A stretch of 64,000 nt of DNA from Skeletonema tropicum (Eukaryota; Bacillariophyta; Thalassiosirophyceae; Thalassiosirales; Thalassiosiraceae): the NCBI GenBank assembly GCA_037178625.1, contig CM074134.1, positions 2,542,001 through 2,606,000 on the forward strand. Direction: 5' to 3'. Numbering within the stretch: position 1 is the stretch's first letter; each line of letters opens with the position of its first letter. The position numbers and the translations under genes were made by a program. This document shows positions 1-10,068 of the stretch, piece by piece. The notes under the pieces are model-generated. The model saw only the letters and a list, made by a program, of their open reading frames with translations, searched no databases and was not told where the DNA came from.

Positions 1-1805
1 TAAAATCACTTCAAAGTCGGGCTCATTGTCCAAGTCTTCTGATGCCTCTTGAATCCCTTGCAAAACAGCCTCGTGAACGTCCTGTTCCATATTAGATTTC
101 TTTTCACCCTTGCATAAATTAGCCGATCCAAGTTCACAAACATTTTTCCCTCCTTGTTTCTCAATCATGAGGATTTTACAGTCGTCAAACTGGTCGTTTG
201 AGTCGTCCTATAGCACATAAAATAGAAGTTGAGAGGTAGACCATGGTTGTTAAATCAATTTGCAAAACACACTGCTAGCACTCACGGCAAGAACTGTCAT
301 TAGCTGATTTTTCGCTTCCGTCTCCATCTTTCCATGGGACTCCTCGAACAATTCCATCGATCTGATGAGAATAGTTGTTTCCAACCCCAACAATGAAGAC
401 TCATCATCCGGTATCATCATCAGATTACTCTGCGATGCAAAAGAATGCTGCAGATTACTTGGCAATGCAAACTGCTGGGTTTCTGTGAAAAGGATCTCTG
501 CAAAGTCTGATATATCCTTAGGAGTTAGGATGGCATCATTCTTTTTCTTGTCGCTGGTGATGGGAACCTTGTTTTTCTTGTTTTTTCGAAGTACCCTCTG
601 CCCTGTCTTGAGCGCTGCGCGATGCTTGAAGTAAATCTCGCGATTTCTGGTGAGTATATCTGAACGCTTCTGGGTAGAAGTTGAACCCTTTTCGAGACCA
701 CGACGTGTGAAGAGATCAGTGTTATTCTTGTTCTCATTATCACTTTCACCAGCCTCGTCAACATTGCATGAATCATCGTCCAAAAGTACATGAATGTTTC
801 CCGATGCAAAGTCGAGGGCATCACCAGCATCCTCAAAGTTGCCCGAAAGGGAAAGGATCTCCTGTTCGAGTACACCACTCTCGTCCATCAGTGCCACATT
901 TGCGTCGGCGCCGGAGGCAATCGAATGGGCCATGTTTGCGGCATCCTCAACAGTGACACAATGAAGTTTCCTTCCGGAGGGAGTCCTGATGAGTTCAGCG
1001 GTGTAGAGATCACCGGTGGCCCTCGTGCTCATATCACGTCCTTGTTTGTCAGTGAGATGAGCCATACCGGTGCTGTCGACTTCGACCCCCCTGTGAAGTA
1101 TTTCGTGAGATGAAATGATACACAAAAGACAATAACATTTGAGACAAAAAATAGTGCATCCATTACAGAGAAAGAGAATAATAATAATATTTCCCCAAAA
1201 TACTCACGTGACGGCGTTGTCCGTGATAGAATGCTGCAAGTTTGTCTCACTCTTGGTGATGGCAAAGTAGCTGGTGAGGCCAGTGGCGACAGCCATTAAT
1301 GCCAGCAAGCAGACGAGGACGAGGAGTTTGATGCCCATTTTGGAGAGCTGGGATTGATGGAAGACACAATAACGAGTATTAAGAGATGATATGGTGCAAT
1401 GTATTATATGTATTCATATTTATACCATGCACTTACCCTCAACGAAAGTTCTGCATTGCGCTCTGCGAGGTACTCATTATCAGCCATGGCATTAGCCATA
1501 TCTCCAATCATTTCCCCCACCCCCCCCTCATTTGGATCAACATTGTACTGTCGCCGAAGTGTGGATCGTTGTCGTGAAAACCAGCTCTCTCGGAGTCTTC
1601 CGTCGTGTCTTCCCTGACGACGGTAGGCCCCAGTCCCGGTGCTGGTGCTTCCATTGAAGCGAACGCCCCTAATGGCGCTGGTGCCTGTGGAGACAGCCGC
1701 AGCATTGGCATTGCCAGTGTTGGTGGCATTGTTTTCAACCAAAGGGATGCCAGCTTCCGCGTCTAGGGCGGTAGTGGTAGTGGCCTTCGGTGGACTCTTT
1801 GCCAT
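1..1805 (-). CDS. Single-pass membrane protein of unknown function, 3' end outside window
   Basis: A four-exon gene read on the minus strand: 1805-1437, 1347-1208, 1090-286 and 207 to the window edge. Each junction has GT..AG ends (donors GTAAGT, GTGAGT, GTGAGT) and all three splices keep the frame. The start is the ATG at 1805; the open frame upstream of it begins only with TTG. The N-terminal ~120 residues are Ala/Thr/Ser/Arg-rich, then comes a short heptad-like stretch (EYLAERNAELSLR), then one strong hydrophobic segment in exon 2 (KLLVLVCLLALMAVATGL), so a type II or type III membrane topology is likely. The region after the span is acidic with basic patches and reaches the window edge still open. 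No family was recognised. Function unknown; the exon structure is well supported. Confidence 0.7.
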
Positions 1806-1976
1806 TGTATGTTGGGATGTTATCAAGACTGATGTTGAATACAGCTGCTGCTATTGCTGCTAGTCGATTGAAACAACTTTGACTTCATGATTTGAGAGCG
1901 GCCGTAGCGCTGTGGCTGCGACATGGATTCAGGCTCAAGTTCCAGCACTGTTGCGTCAGAATGGACGAAGTTTCTT

Positions 1977-2125
1977 TTTTTTTTTTTTTTTTTTTTTTAA
2001 GATAAATAAGTGATTAGTTTAGGATGGTATTCAGGAGCTGTTTACTGGGCAAGCTGGATCTGAACTTCGTTCAAACCTCGATTCGAGATCGAAAATGCTG
2101 AAACGCTGCTCCCCATTTTAGTTAA
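1977..2125 (+). repeat. Dispersed repeat, copy 1 (partner at 52.3 kb)
   Basis: After a run of T, about 65 bases from AAATAAGTGATTAG to GGATCTGAACTT match 52343-52408 with only a few differences. A further block (CCCATTTTAG...) also matches, interrupted here by roughly 45 extra bases. Both copies have the same orientation. Nature unknown; no terminal repeats or target duplications were found. Confidence 0.7.
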
Positions 2126-2240
2126 AAGAATGAGTTCTCAGCGTTCTTTTGGACATAAACGCATGCTGTCTTAGGCGTTCAGACAACATGAGCTACTCGC
2201 TTTCCCAGCAGAGTGTAATAAACTAATCTAGATATATTTG

Positions 2241-2620
2241 AATGCCTCACTCACATGCACTCCACATCCTGCTGGACATGGGAAAAAGTTATACTGCCTC
2301 GCTTGCTACTGCGTGGTAATGTCGATGTTGTAGTCGAAGCATAAGCAGTGATATTTTTGTTATCATCACGCCTTCTCTTTTTTGTGGATCATTATACTAT
2401 CGTAGGCGTTCATCTTAATGCGCAGTGGTGCAGACTCAAAGCTATGGTCATATCGATGGCAAGATCGGTCACGTCTCGGCCATGTTATTTCCTATCACAA
2501 TCGTTGGCATCTACAGTATTACAATATGACCAATGATAATGATACTGGCAGCTAAGTACATGAGCTACTTATCAATAATTATGGGCACGGTCATAATGGT
2601 CCTGCACATACAATAGGCAA
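2241..2620 (-). pseudogene. Duplicated 5' fragment of the UBZ-type zinc-finger gene
   Basis: Roughly 300 bases (2241-2540) are a near copy of 56903-57200, which covers the first ~60 codons and upstream region of the gene at 55222-57082. The copy includes the stretch encoding the CPAGCGVHVSE zinc-finger start. Relative to the parent it has an 11-base loss near 2390 (removing the SKSRST part), small insertions and scattered substitutions, so it cannot encode the same N-terminus. Weaker similarity (ATTATGGGCA..ATGGTC) continues to about 2620. The rest of the gene is absent. Confidence 0.75.
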
Positions 2621-2656
2621 TAGGAGGGGTGACCGCTCCTGTCCGTGAAAATGTTA

Positions 2657-3078
2657 CTTACTGTAAATGGCGTCAGTAAAAGGGGGGTGCGTAACCACAC
2701 GTCCAGACGACTTAAACTGGACTTATGGTGAGCAGTCACAAAGAGGTATGTAAAGTTAGACAACCTCAACACTCCTTCTCGAAGTATGAACCGCCGTCAA
2801 GCTGTCGTACTTCGCTCCTTCTAACTGCCATATCACTTGCTCCATATTACGGACCCTGAATTTTACTTCGTCGAGATAACACTCCTCATAATGCCTACCT
2901 CACAACAACATGCTTCTGGCGAGGCTCGAACTAGGGACCAGAGCGAAGCGTATTTGGGCTCATAACCTGTAAATGGCGTCAGTAAAAGGGGGTGCGTAAC
3001 CACACGTCCAGACGACTTAAACTGGACTTATGGTGAGCAGTCACAAAGAGGTATGTAAAGTTAGACAACCTCAACACT
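2657..3078. repeat. Direct repeat pair of about 110 bp
   Basis: The segment 2660-2772 (GTAAATGGCGTCAGTAAAAG to ACCTCAACAC) recurs at 2968-3078 almost unchanged. A shorter phrase, GTCCGTGAAAATGTTAC, is found at 2641 and 3247, just outside the pair. The spacing of about 308 bases could reflect a tandem duplication of a ~310-bp unit whose inner part has diverged, or long direct ends of a small element. Confidence 0.65.
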
Positions 3079-4187
3079 TACGTAACATCCTGGCTGATCT
3101 CTTCCGCCGCCTGAGTATTGAATTCCTACGTGAGTCCTGGTATGTCAATGTTTGTCCCATGTTAGTACCAAATCTACGGACCTTTTCTCAGATGGAAGAA
3201 AGCTGGATAGATTTGAATTTGGTCGGATATATAGATCTGGGGAAGTGTCCGTGAAAATGTTACCTACGTAACATCTCGAGAAACGATTCTATCGCGAGCA
3301 TTGGTACCTATTCTGGCCGAAACACCAATCTGTTCATGCGCATATTGACGACGATAGATACGATTGGGTAGAATATGGTGCTGCCGGCCAGCCCTCACTT
3401 GACCTCTATCATATTAGCTACGAGGCTGTAGCATCTCTTGTACGCACGCAATTTGCCTGAGCAGTGCTAATCTGCTTGTATAGTATCCTTGACCTCTCGA
3501 ACTTTCTTGGCCTTCGCTTCTTCGGGTCGAGATATATGTCAGGCCTTTCAGAACCATCACCATCAATAGTTGTAGACACATCGCCTTCATCCCGAGCCAT
3601 GATGCAAGCTGATCTAAACTGACGGTGTGTCAAAAAACAAGCATGACAAGTATCTCTCAAGAGAGAGTCTACGCTTGTTTCTGCTTGTGTACTATTTAAG
3701 GTTACTTTTTAGATATTCATATACTTTTCTATGGCCAAGCTACAAGACTTGAAATAGGATACTAATTCGATATGATATGCCAAGGGTTCTTCAAACTGTA
3801 CAGCCTATTGACAGAAGACTTAGAGAACGAAATGAATGTGTCAGCGCGATCAACAAAATCTACTAGTGGGGTCGGAACGCTGCATATATATTCTAACCCA
3901 TTCGTCCACTAAGAATCTAGCGTTTTGCAATATGACGATGACAAAAGATACACATCCGTAACGAACATCGCCTTGCTATCTGCGATGTCTATTGTCTAAT
4001 ACATGATCTTTTCAAGATGCAAATTTCGGACATTCTTCTTGTATTGATTCCCCCCTAGTTTATCTTTGCTAATCATTTCAATAGTGTTATGAAATGGCAT
4101 GGACACAAAACTGGGATCGTGTGGATGAGTTTGATGACAGATGACATGTGATATGTCTACTTACATTATATCTCGACGAGTTGCTGA

Positions 4188-4829
4188 TCATTTCCCTTTC
4201 AATTCGTCAGTCAAGGCATCTAATTGGATCCTCAGTGTACGGCAAGAAGTCTCTATTTCCAACAACCGCTTTGATATTGCATTCATTTGAGTTAAGGAAA
4301 GTTTGGAATCAAATTCATCCGTTTTCCCTTCATCAACAACATCATGTTGTTGTGTCTGCTGCAAGTCAATTTGAGCCAGTTTCTCTAGGAATACCTTGGT
4401 GTCACTATCGGTAGCAACATCAACAATACTCCGGCCTTGCCAATCATTCATTCCTAGCGCCTCAGGATGAGCCTTTGCCATCATGTCAATTAATTCCACT
4501 GGAGCTCCATATTCAACCGCGCAATGTAAAAGTGTATATCCACGAGGGTGACGATACTTTGCTTCAATGGGATGTGATGATACTCTCTTTAAGGCAGATT
4601 TCCAGTCAGAGCGGAGAACAAGGTCAAATAGAATTGGTGGATGTGGTGGATCGTAAGATGATGGCGGAGCAGATGCCGAGGCAAAGTTTCGCAGTGATAC
4701 ATTGTCACATCTCAGAGGTAGCTTATGTTGTTGCTTTGCCAGCTGAAGCTGCTTAGTCCTTATTGAAAATGTCAGTACCCTTGATGATGCTGACAGCAGA
4801 TCTTTCTTCAATATCATAATACTAGTCAT
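4188..4829 (-). CDS. Small ankyrin-repeat protein with possible mitochondrial transit peptide
   Basis: A single uninterrupted 213-codon frame starting at ATG 4829. The first ~50 residues are rich in Ser, Arg, Leu and Ala and poor in acids, consistent with an organelle presequence. Residues ~75-150 contain ankyrin-type sequence: RGYTLLHCAVEYGAP followed by a helix pair, then NDWQGRSIVDVA. The C-terminal third (ISKRLLEIETSCRTLRIQLD) looks coiled-coil. The phrase SDWKSALKRVSSHP followed by RGYTLLH resembles the two larger ankyrin proteins at 45.4-46.9 and 49.2-51.1 kb, so it is probably a distant relative. The partner bound by the repeats cannot be inferred. Confidence 0.75.
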   Translation of the reverse strand: MTSIMILKKDLLSASSRVLTFSIRTKQLQLAKQQHKLPLRCDNVSLRNFASASAPPSSYDPPHPPILFDLVLRSDWKSALKRVSSHPIEAKYRHPRGYTLLHCAVEYGAPVELIDMMAKAHPEALGMNDWQGRSIVDVATDSDTKVFLEKLAQIDLQQTQQHDVVDEGKTDEFDSKLSLTQMNAISKRLLEIETSCRTLRIQLDALTDELKGK

Positions 4830-5193
4830 TGTTCAGAGTGGTGGTAACACTTTCATGCTATGGTATTATCACAACTTCATGAAGCAAGCACATCATCAAA
4901 GAGGAGGAAGGGAAGAGATGGCGCCCAGAATCATACTGATTCCTATGGTACCTATCGTTGAATTATTTTTTCTGAAACCCTTCGACTCGCCTCGAGCCTA
5001 CCTGCATGAGGAGGGGTGGCCTCAACCTGTCCGCGAAATCGTTACATGTGTAACTGCTGGCTTCCTCGCTGATGACGTAGGAATTTAATTCCTACGTAAA
5101 CTTGTACTAGGATCTGTAACATCGGGTTACATGGGTAGGGAGGCTGAACCTCTACGAAAAGTCTAACATGAAATAACCCCATTATTAATGAAC

Positions 5194-6136
5194 TCAACCA
5201 ATTACATGCAACTTTCCAACTACATCGAGAATCAAATTCTCTCCAATACGCTTTGCAACCTCTTCCTTGTTGTAATCTGCATCATATAATTCGACATCTT
5301 CATACTCACCAACTTCATTCTTCCGGAGCATTCGAATGTCTACCTTGTATGGCTTTGCTTCTTTCCCCCACTTCTTACTAGACGATTGACTTATCATCCA
5401 CTTGTTGTAATGTTTATCATGAATCACCATGACACGAAATGGTCGTTGCACCGTAGTAGCGTTTGCTCCATTTCCAATCTTCACGTTTGCAATAATAACA
5501 ACATCCCTCTCGATGAGAATATCCTCAGCAACTACTTCACCATCTTCATTTGATTTAATACGTTCGGGCGGAGAAGCTATCCAACGCTGCACCAATGATT
5601 TCACTTTCCTTTCTTTGCTTGTAGAACCCATAACATGTTCTGTGCAAGCAAGGCTTGCACTTGCAGTCAGTACACAATCCTGCAACTCTTCTATTGAAGT
5701 GGAAACAATCATACTGCGGAAGCTCGACATCAACTTTTCTGCGTGGCTCTTTTGCTGGGGGGGCAGGCGGATCATTGACGAGAAGGGGGGAGGTAGATCT
5801 GGAGGTAGACGGCAGAGATTCGGAGGGTGCATTATTGACGGAAGTTGTGTCATTAATATTATTCATAGTAGATGTTTTGACAAGACGCTGCGTTGCAGGG
5901 GACGACCCATTCTCCCCATGTCGCTCCGCCTGTACCTCTTTGGACGAAACAGCATTCGACTCAATTTCATTATTGATGTTGTTTTGGGCAATGGAGGTGT
6001 TGCTGTGACTTTTTTGGTTGTCGACATATTTTGGATTTACCTTCCTCAATCGTTTCGAGCCTACTTCTACTGTGTCCCCTCTCTCTTTACGCTGCTTGTC
6101 AGCCCATTCATCATACTTCATTTTGTTTGACGACAT
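5194..6136 (-). CDS. Unknown protein, reading frame shifted once at a C7 tract
   Basis: The frame opening at ATG 6136 codes for a basic, Asn/Ser-rich N-terminus (MSSNKMKYDEWADKQRK..). Near 5757-5763 (seven G on the plus strand) coding character passes to a second frame that runs to the stop at 5194. Six instead of seven bases in this tract would give one protein of about 313 residues. The tract also ends in CCTGCCCCCCCAG, which resembles a splice acceptor, but I found no good donor 50-150 bases upstream, so a homopolymer shift is the simpler reading. The C-terminal part (RDVVIIANVKIGNG .. HDKHYNKWMISQSSSKKWGKE .. ENLILDVVGKLHVIG) looks like a compact fold but I do not recognise a family. An inverted 16-bp repeat flanks the gene. 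Confidence 0.55.
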
Positions 6137-6400
6137 ATTGTTGATGATCTATGTTGTCTATTTAATGTTCCATGGTGAATCTCTCTCTCATGGACACTAT
6201 TATTTTTATTTGATGGTCGGTGGTGGTGGCTCGGGAAACTTGTCAGCCAAATCGTTACATGTGTAACTCTCAGATGTCTCGTGGCTGCCACACTATTAGC
6301 AAAAATGGTTACAGGAGTAACTGTCCGATGTCTCGTGGCTGACAACTTGGTTACTTAGCGGAATTAGTATGGTTCTACGTACGAGGCCACCCCTCCTCCT
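6137..6400. other. Short intergenic region with a degenerate tandem repeat
   Basis: Two imperfect copies of a ~42-base unit (ATCGTTACATGTGTAACT..GATGTCTCGTGGCTGCC at 6251-6291 and a variant at 6306-6346). GTTACATGTGTAACT also occurs at 5042. Together with the arms GAGGAGGGGTGGCCTC (5008-5023) and its complement (6383-6398) these look like remnants of a repeat family bracketing the 5.2-6.1 kb gene. Confidence 0.5.
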
Positions 6401-7193
6401 GCATGGAGTGCGGTCTGCCCCAACTTTTCAGGAGCGGTCTGCCCCAACTTTTTACAGGGACAAAATACGTGGGAATTAATACCAATATTGGGCCGCCGAG
6501 AGGAGACAAAACTTTTGTCATCTCACAACCAAACGGTTTTCAAATCCCAACGGAAAAGTTGTAATATTATTTAAATGGCCCGAGGACACTATGTATCAAA
6601 TTCCTCCGTACATTTTCATGTGGGATGCTCTCAACGCTCAAGCTTACCTTTCTGCTTTCGCTTATGAGGCGGCAGGTGCGGTGCGCGGTCGAGGTCGACA
6701 AACACTGTAGTCGGCACGCAGCACATAGGTTACTAGTTAGCACTTTTTAATCTAGAATTTTTTAATCCGGCAACTTTTATTACTATCCCAGCAAGTAATA
6801 TATTTAAAGAATCATCTCTTTCTGACAGCTTTTGGAGACACTAGTAATTTATGTACCCGGACAACTTTTATTAGAGCGTCCTTAACAGTCTTACTTACGC
6901 AAATTTGGGTTCGCAAGATTTGTTACGCTTTTGTGACTTGAGGAGCGCAGTACCGTACCGCCCACCGGCCCACCACTTATACCACTAGTGTGTGGTGGTA
7001 CTTTTATTGGTGTGTGAGTTGGGCGTGCGTTGGATGAATGAGGTGGTCGAGAATTTGTCTTTTCAATGCCGAGTGAGCGTAGCTGTCTATCAGATCCTGT
7101 CTTCATTTTATGTACTAATTCCCACGTATTTTGTCCCTGTAAAAAGTTGGGGCAGACCGCTCCTGAAAAGTTGGGGCAGACCGCACTCCATGC
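6401..7193. mobile_element. Non-autonomous DNA transposon-like element with perfect 78-bp terminal inverted repeats
   Basis: Bases 6401-6478 and 7116-7193 are exact reverse complements of each other over 78 bases. The arms begin GCATGGAGTGCGG and each contains GCGGTCTGCCCCAACTTTT twice. The outer flanks both read CCT, compatible with a 3-base target duplication. The 637-base interior has no long open frame and no transposase motif. Perfect arms suggest recent movement or gene conversion. The right end lies only 97 bases before the ATG of the TatD-type gene, so the element is in its promoter or 5' leader. Superfamily not assigned. Confidence 0.8.
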
Positions 7194-7289
7194 CCTCGAG
7201 CCTCGAGCCTCGAGCTCGAAAATGAAGAAGGCATCAACACAAGCGTGCTCGCTCACTCAACGCTACGTGCTCTGCTCATCGGGATCACC

Positions 7290-8510
7290 ATGCATCATCG
7301 GCTAACGGCCCAGTTATTGTTCGCATCTTCGTCTTTGAACGCTCCATCGTCTTTCTTCACCTACGCATTCTCAACTCATCACGTTGCGTGTGATCGTTGT
7401 CCATCATCCGAAATCAGTATGTCCTCCACAAACAAAGCCGCTGCTGACACTGTCAAACTACAGTATATCGATGCTGGTGCCAATCTACTTGACTCAATGT
7501 ACCAGGGTATCTATCATGGCAAGGAACGACACGAACCAGACTTGGATATTGTACTGGCACGTGCCTACGAGAATAATGTAAATCGGATAATCTCAATGGC
7601 TGGCACACCCAAAGAATGTGAAGAAACGTTAGACCTGATCGAGAAACTAGACAGAGATCACAATCAGAGCGGTGATGACGAAAAAAAGGTTCAAGTGTTT
7701 GGAACGGTAGGAGTGCATCCGACTCGATGTGCGGAAGTATTTGCCGAATCGTGTACCTTTTCCAGTGACGACGACGATGAGGTAAAAATTTGGAAGCCCA
7801 AGACGGAGACAGAGCAAACACTCATAATTTCACAAATGATGGAACTCATCAATCGAGGAAAGAAGACTGGAAATGTTGTTGCAGTGGGAGAGTTTGGATT
7901 GGACTATGCTAGATTACAATTCGCTCCAAAAGACATTCAACAGCTTGGATTCCGAAAGCAATTGGATATGGCAATTGAAACACAACTGCCGCTATACCTG
8001 CACAATAGAGATAGTGGAGATGATTTATATGATATTCTACTTGAATACAGAGATAGTTTGGTTGCCTCCCAGGGAGGAGAAGAGGGTAACATTCGTGGAA
8101 TCGTACACAGCTTTGATGAAAGTATTGAGGTTGCTACGAAACTCATGTCTCTCGGCCTCTATATTGGCATTAATGGATGTTCTCTCAAAACTCCAGAGAA
8201 TCTTGAAACAGTTGCACAAATTCCACTTGAAAAGCTCATTTGTGAGACGGACTGTCCTTGGTGTGACATCCGACCGACTCATGCGGGATATGGACATTTA
8301 CAAACAACGTTTCCAACTAAAAAAGAGAAACAATACAACCGAGAATTGGCAAAAGACTTTTGTGTCAAGAATAGGACAGAGCCGTGTCATGTCGCTCAGG
8401 TAGCAGAGGTAATAGCTGGAGTGAAAGGGTTAGATGTTGCTGATGTAGTTGCAGCTTCAAATAGAAATGTGCATCGTGTGTTTGGTGAGTTGGAGAAGAT
8501 AGAGGGATAA
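7290..8510 (+). CDS. TatD-family metal-dependent deoxyribonuclease (TATDN1-like)
   Basis: The protein (about 406 residues from ATG 7290; a second Met at 7419 would remove a leader) has the full motif set of TatD hydrolases, TIM-barrel metal-dependent nucleases: YIDAGANLLD with SMYQGIYHGK, the IGANLTD-type opening typical of TATDN1 rather than DxHxH; GTVGVHPT; VAVGEFGLDYAR; PLYLHNRDS; GIVHSFDES; and ICETDCPWCDIRP near the C-terminus. The usual length of the core family is 260-300, so the extra residues are the N-terminal leader and a Ser/Asp insert around FSSDDDDE. The leader (many Ser/Ala/Leu, few acids, with SSFFTYAFS) may be an organelle address. TatD enzymes have 3'-5' exonuclease activity and are linked to DNA repair and apoptotic degradation in other eukaryotes. 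No intron. Confidence 0.9.
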   Translation: MHHRLTAQLLFASSSLNAPSSFFTYAFSTHHVACDRCPSSEISMSSTNKAAADTVKLQYIDAGANLLDSMYQGIYHGKERHEPDLDIVLARAYENNVNRIISMAGTPKECEETLDLIEKLDRDHNQSGDDEKKVQVFGTVGVHPTRCAEVFAESCTFSSDDDDEVKIWKPKTETEQTLIISQMMELINRGKKTGNVVAVGEFGLDYARLQFAPKDIQQLGFRKQLDMAIETQLPLYLHNRDSGDDLYDILLEYRDSLVASQGGEEGNIRGIVHSFDESIEVATKLMSLGLYIGINGCSLKTPENLETVAQIPLEKLICETDCPWCDIRPTHAGYGHLQTTFPTKKEKQYNRELAKDFCVKNRTEPCHVAQVAEVIAGVKGLDVADVVAASNRNVHRVFGELEKIEG

Positions 8511-8564
8511 TATGATGGCAGGTCTATAACCTTAAAATACAAGAGGCTCCACGAATAATAGCAT

Positions 8565-9860
8565 TCAATGAATAACTCGAAGTCTACTACGGTCTTCGCA
8601 AAGTAGCCTATATTCAGCTTCTGTAGGGGGCTGGTGATATCCTTTGTAAAAATAGATGCCGTATTCAAGTTTCTTCAGGTCCGTAATGTATTCTTCATAA
8701 TCACAGCTGCCTCTCTCTGGCTCTGGATCGAGCCAATTCACTTCACAGCACTCATTGTGCCCATTTTTCCAACGCCATCCAGTCCTAGAGCCCGCGCTGA
8801 CTAATTCTAGTGTGAAAGGTGGCGGTGGATAACATATTCTCACATCTAGATGGTCCATCGAATACCTATCAGGTGAGTCATTCGCGAGACTCCAACCTTT
8901 GCCGAGAGCGAACGTTGACATATCTCGCTGTCTCCTGATACGATCAACTACACTCACAAACTCAGACAACTCAGAAATACGCTGAAATCTATAGCGCATG
9001 CCGCCATAGACAGTCTTTGGGAGAGAAACGTATTTCAACACAGGAAAATCTTCCTCATCAATGTCTCGAACATCTCCTGTCACGCCAGTGTTGCTCAAAT
9101 ATAAATGCTGTAGACGTGGAAAGTCAGCTAAATCCATGAAGTTGCCCACGATATTAGAAAAATACGCACTTTGTATTTCAATTTTCACTCGTTCAAAAGT
9201 GTTTTTCAGTGCTCTCAGACTGTTGATGTTTCCTGTGAAGAACTGTCCATTGCACATAACATGTAAAACTTTCAAAATGGGCATCCCTGCTGCCAACATT
9301 TCTAGATCCCATTTGAAATATTTGCACTCAACGATTTTGAACGATTCGAGTACTGGGAAATCGAACAGAAAAGGGTATCTTCCATTCAGAGGTGCATTGA
9401 GGAGTTCTAAAACGCGCAGCATTCGAAAGCTTGATATTGTCTCGGGGAAATCTCTAACGGCGTAGCGCATTGTGGCGTTGGCAGCTCGAGACTCATCTGG
9501 TTCTTCGCCGTCGCTGTACATGATTTGATTTTGATGGTCTAGATCGCAGAGAGAAATTTGCGCAAGGTTCGGCATAGCTGTTGACATCGCCATCAACGCA
9601 CCGTATCTCATTATTGTGTCGACTCTGAATTCATCGATAGGCACGATTGTTTTCTTTGCTGCATCTTTCCATCTTTGACAGACTCGTCGTGAACGCATAA
9701 TGTCATCCGGGGGGAGGTAAGCAAGTATGTGTTCAACCACAACATTGGCTAAAGCTATTGTTCCAGATGGACGTCCAGCCAACCTTCGCGAACGCCTCGT
9801 CGCCACCGCGCTACCAGCAGCTGGGCCCACTAGCCTCGGCTTCTTCTTTGGATTCGGCAT
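8565..9860 (-). CDS. F-box-like protein with leucine-rich C-terminal region
   Basis: Starts at ATG 9860 (MPNPKKKPRL); the frame upstream opens only with TTG, and the paralog at 60.1-61.5 kb begins with the matching MPHPKK. A basic N-terminus is followed by an F-box-like helix set at about residues 37-75 (VVEHILAYLPPDDIMRSRRVCQRWKDAA). Residues ~90-300 contain irregular Leu-rich repeats (LRVLELL, LESFKIVECKYF, LKVLHVM, LQHLYLSNTGVTGDV). The C-terminal ~120 residues (GSRTGWRWKNG, EVNWLDPEPERGSCDYEEY, YYKGYHQPP-like end) are conserved with the paralog and may be a separate domain. F-box proteins recruit substrates to SCF ubiquitin ligases; that role is inferred. No intron. Confidence 0.8.
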   Translation of the reverse strand: MPNPKKKPRLVGPAAGSAVATRRSRRLAGRPSGTIALANVVVEHILAYLPPDDIMRSRRVCQRWKDAAKKTIVPIDEFRVDTIMRYGALMAMSTAMPNLAQISLCDLDHQNQIMYSDGEEPDESRAANATMRYAVRDFPETISSFRMLRVLELLNAPLNGRYPFLFDFPVLESFKIVECKYFKWDLEMLAAGMPILKVLHVMCNGQFFTGNINSLRALKNTFERVKIEIQSAYFSNIVGNFMDLADFPRLQHLYLSNTGVTGDVRDIDEEDFPVLKYVSLPKTVYGGMRYRFQRISELSEFVSVVDRIRRQRDMSTFALGKGWSLANDSPDRYSMDHLDVRICYPPPPFTLELVSAGSRTGWRWKNGHNECCEVNWLDPEPERGSCDYEEYITDLKKLEYGIYFYKGYHQPPTEAEYRLLCEDRSRLRVIH

Positions 9861-9924
9861 GTTGTTTGCCTGATGGCATGGATTGACCTTTTCCAATCCA
9901 CATCTAAATAATGAGAGGAGCTAA

Positions 9925-10031
9925 GTCGTTCGTTCTGTCGTTCTGTCGTTCTGTCGGTCGGTCGGTCGGTCGGTCGTTCTGTCGTTCTGTCGTTCTGTCG
10001 TTCTGTCGTTCTGTCGTTCTGTCGTTCTGTC
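9925..10031. repeat. Microsatellite of GTTCTGTC and GGTC units
   Basis: A simple-sequence block: CGTTCTGT repeated, then five copies of CGGT, then seven copies of CGTTCTGT. It lies directly upstream of the F-box-like gene start. Confidence 0.85.
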
Positions 10032-10068
10032 CGGGCCCTTTGGCGTGTCCTTTGGCCTTCACGGGCAT

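Larger units (their letters stand above)
1866..4187. other. Repeat-rich intergenic gap
   Basis: No supported gene. It holds a T-tract (1977-1998) followed by a segment shared with 52.3 kb, a partial copy of the 5' end of the 55.2-57.1 kb gene, a direct duplication of about 110 bp (2660-2772 and 2968-3078), and one unit of the satellite seen at 53-59 kb (about 3290-3490). A short minus-strand open stretch at 3418-3660 has no ATG at its start and overlaps the satellite unit; I could not support it as a gene. Confidence 0.6.

Noticed and set aside
2920..2972. tRNA-like words (CTCATAACC, GTTCGAGCC on the other strand)
   Set aside because: The anticodon-like loop and the T-loop-like word are on opposite strands and no acceptor or D stem can be paired.
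3418..3660. 80-codon minus-strand frame
   Set aside because: Opens with TTG and partly overlaps a satellite unit; only about 60 residues follow the first ATG.
5750..5860. Intron at the C7 tract of the 5.2-6.1 kb gene
   Set aside because: The acceptor is good but no GT(A/G)AGT-like donor exists at a suitable distance; one extra C explains the shift.
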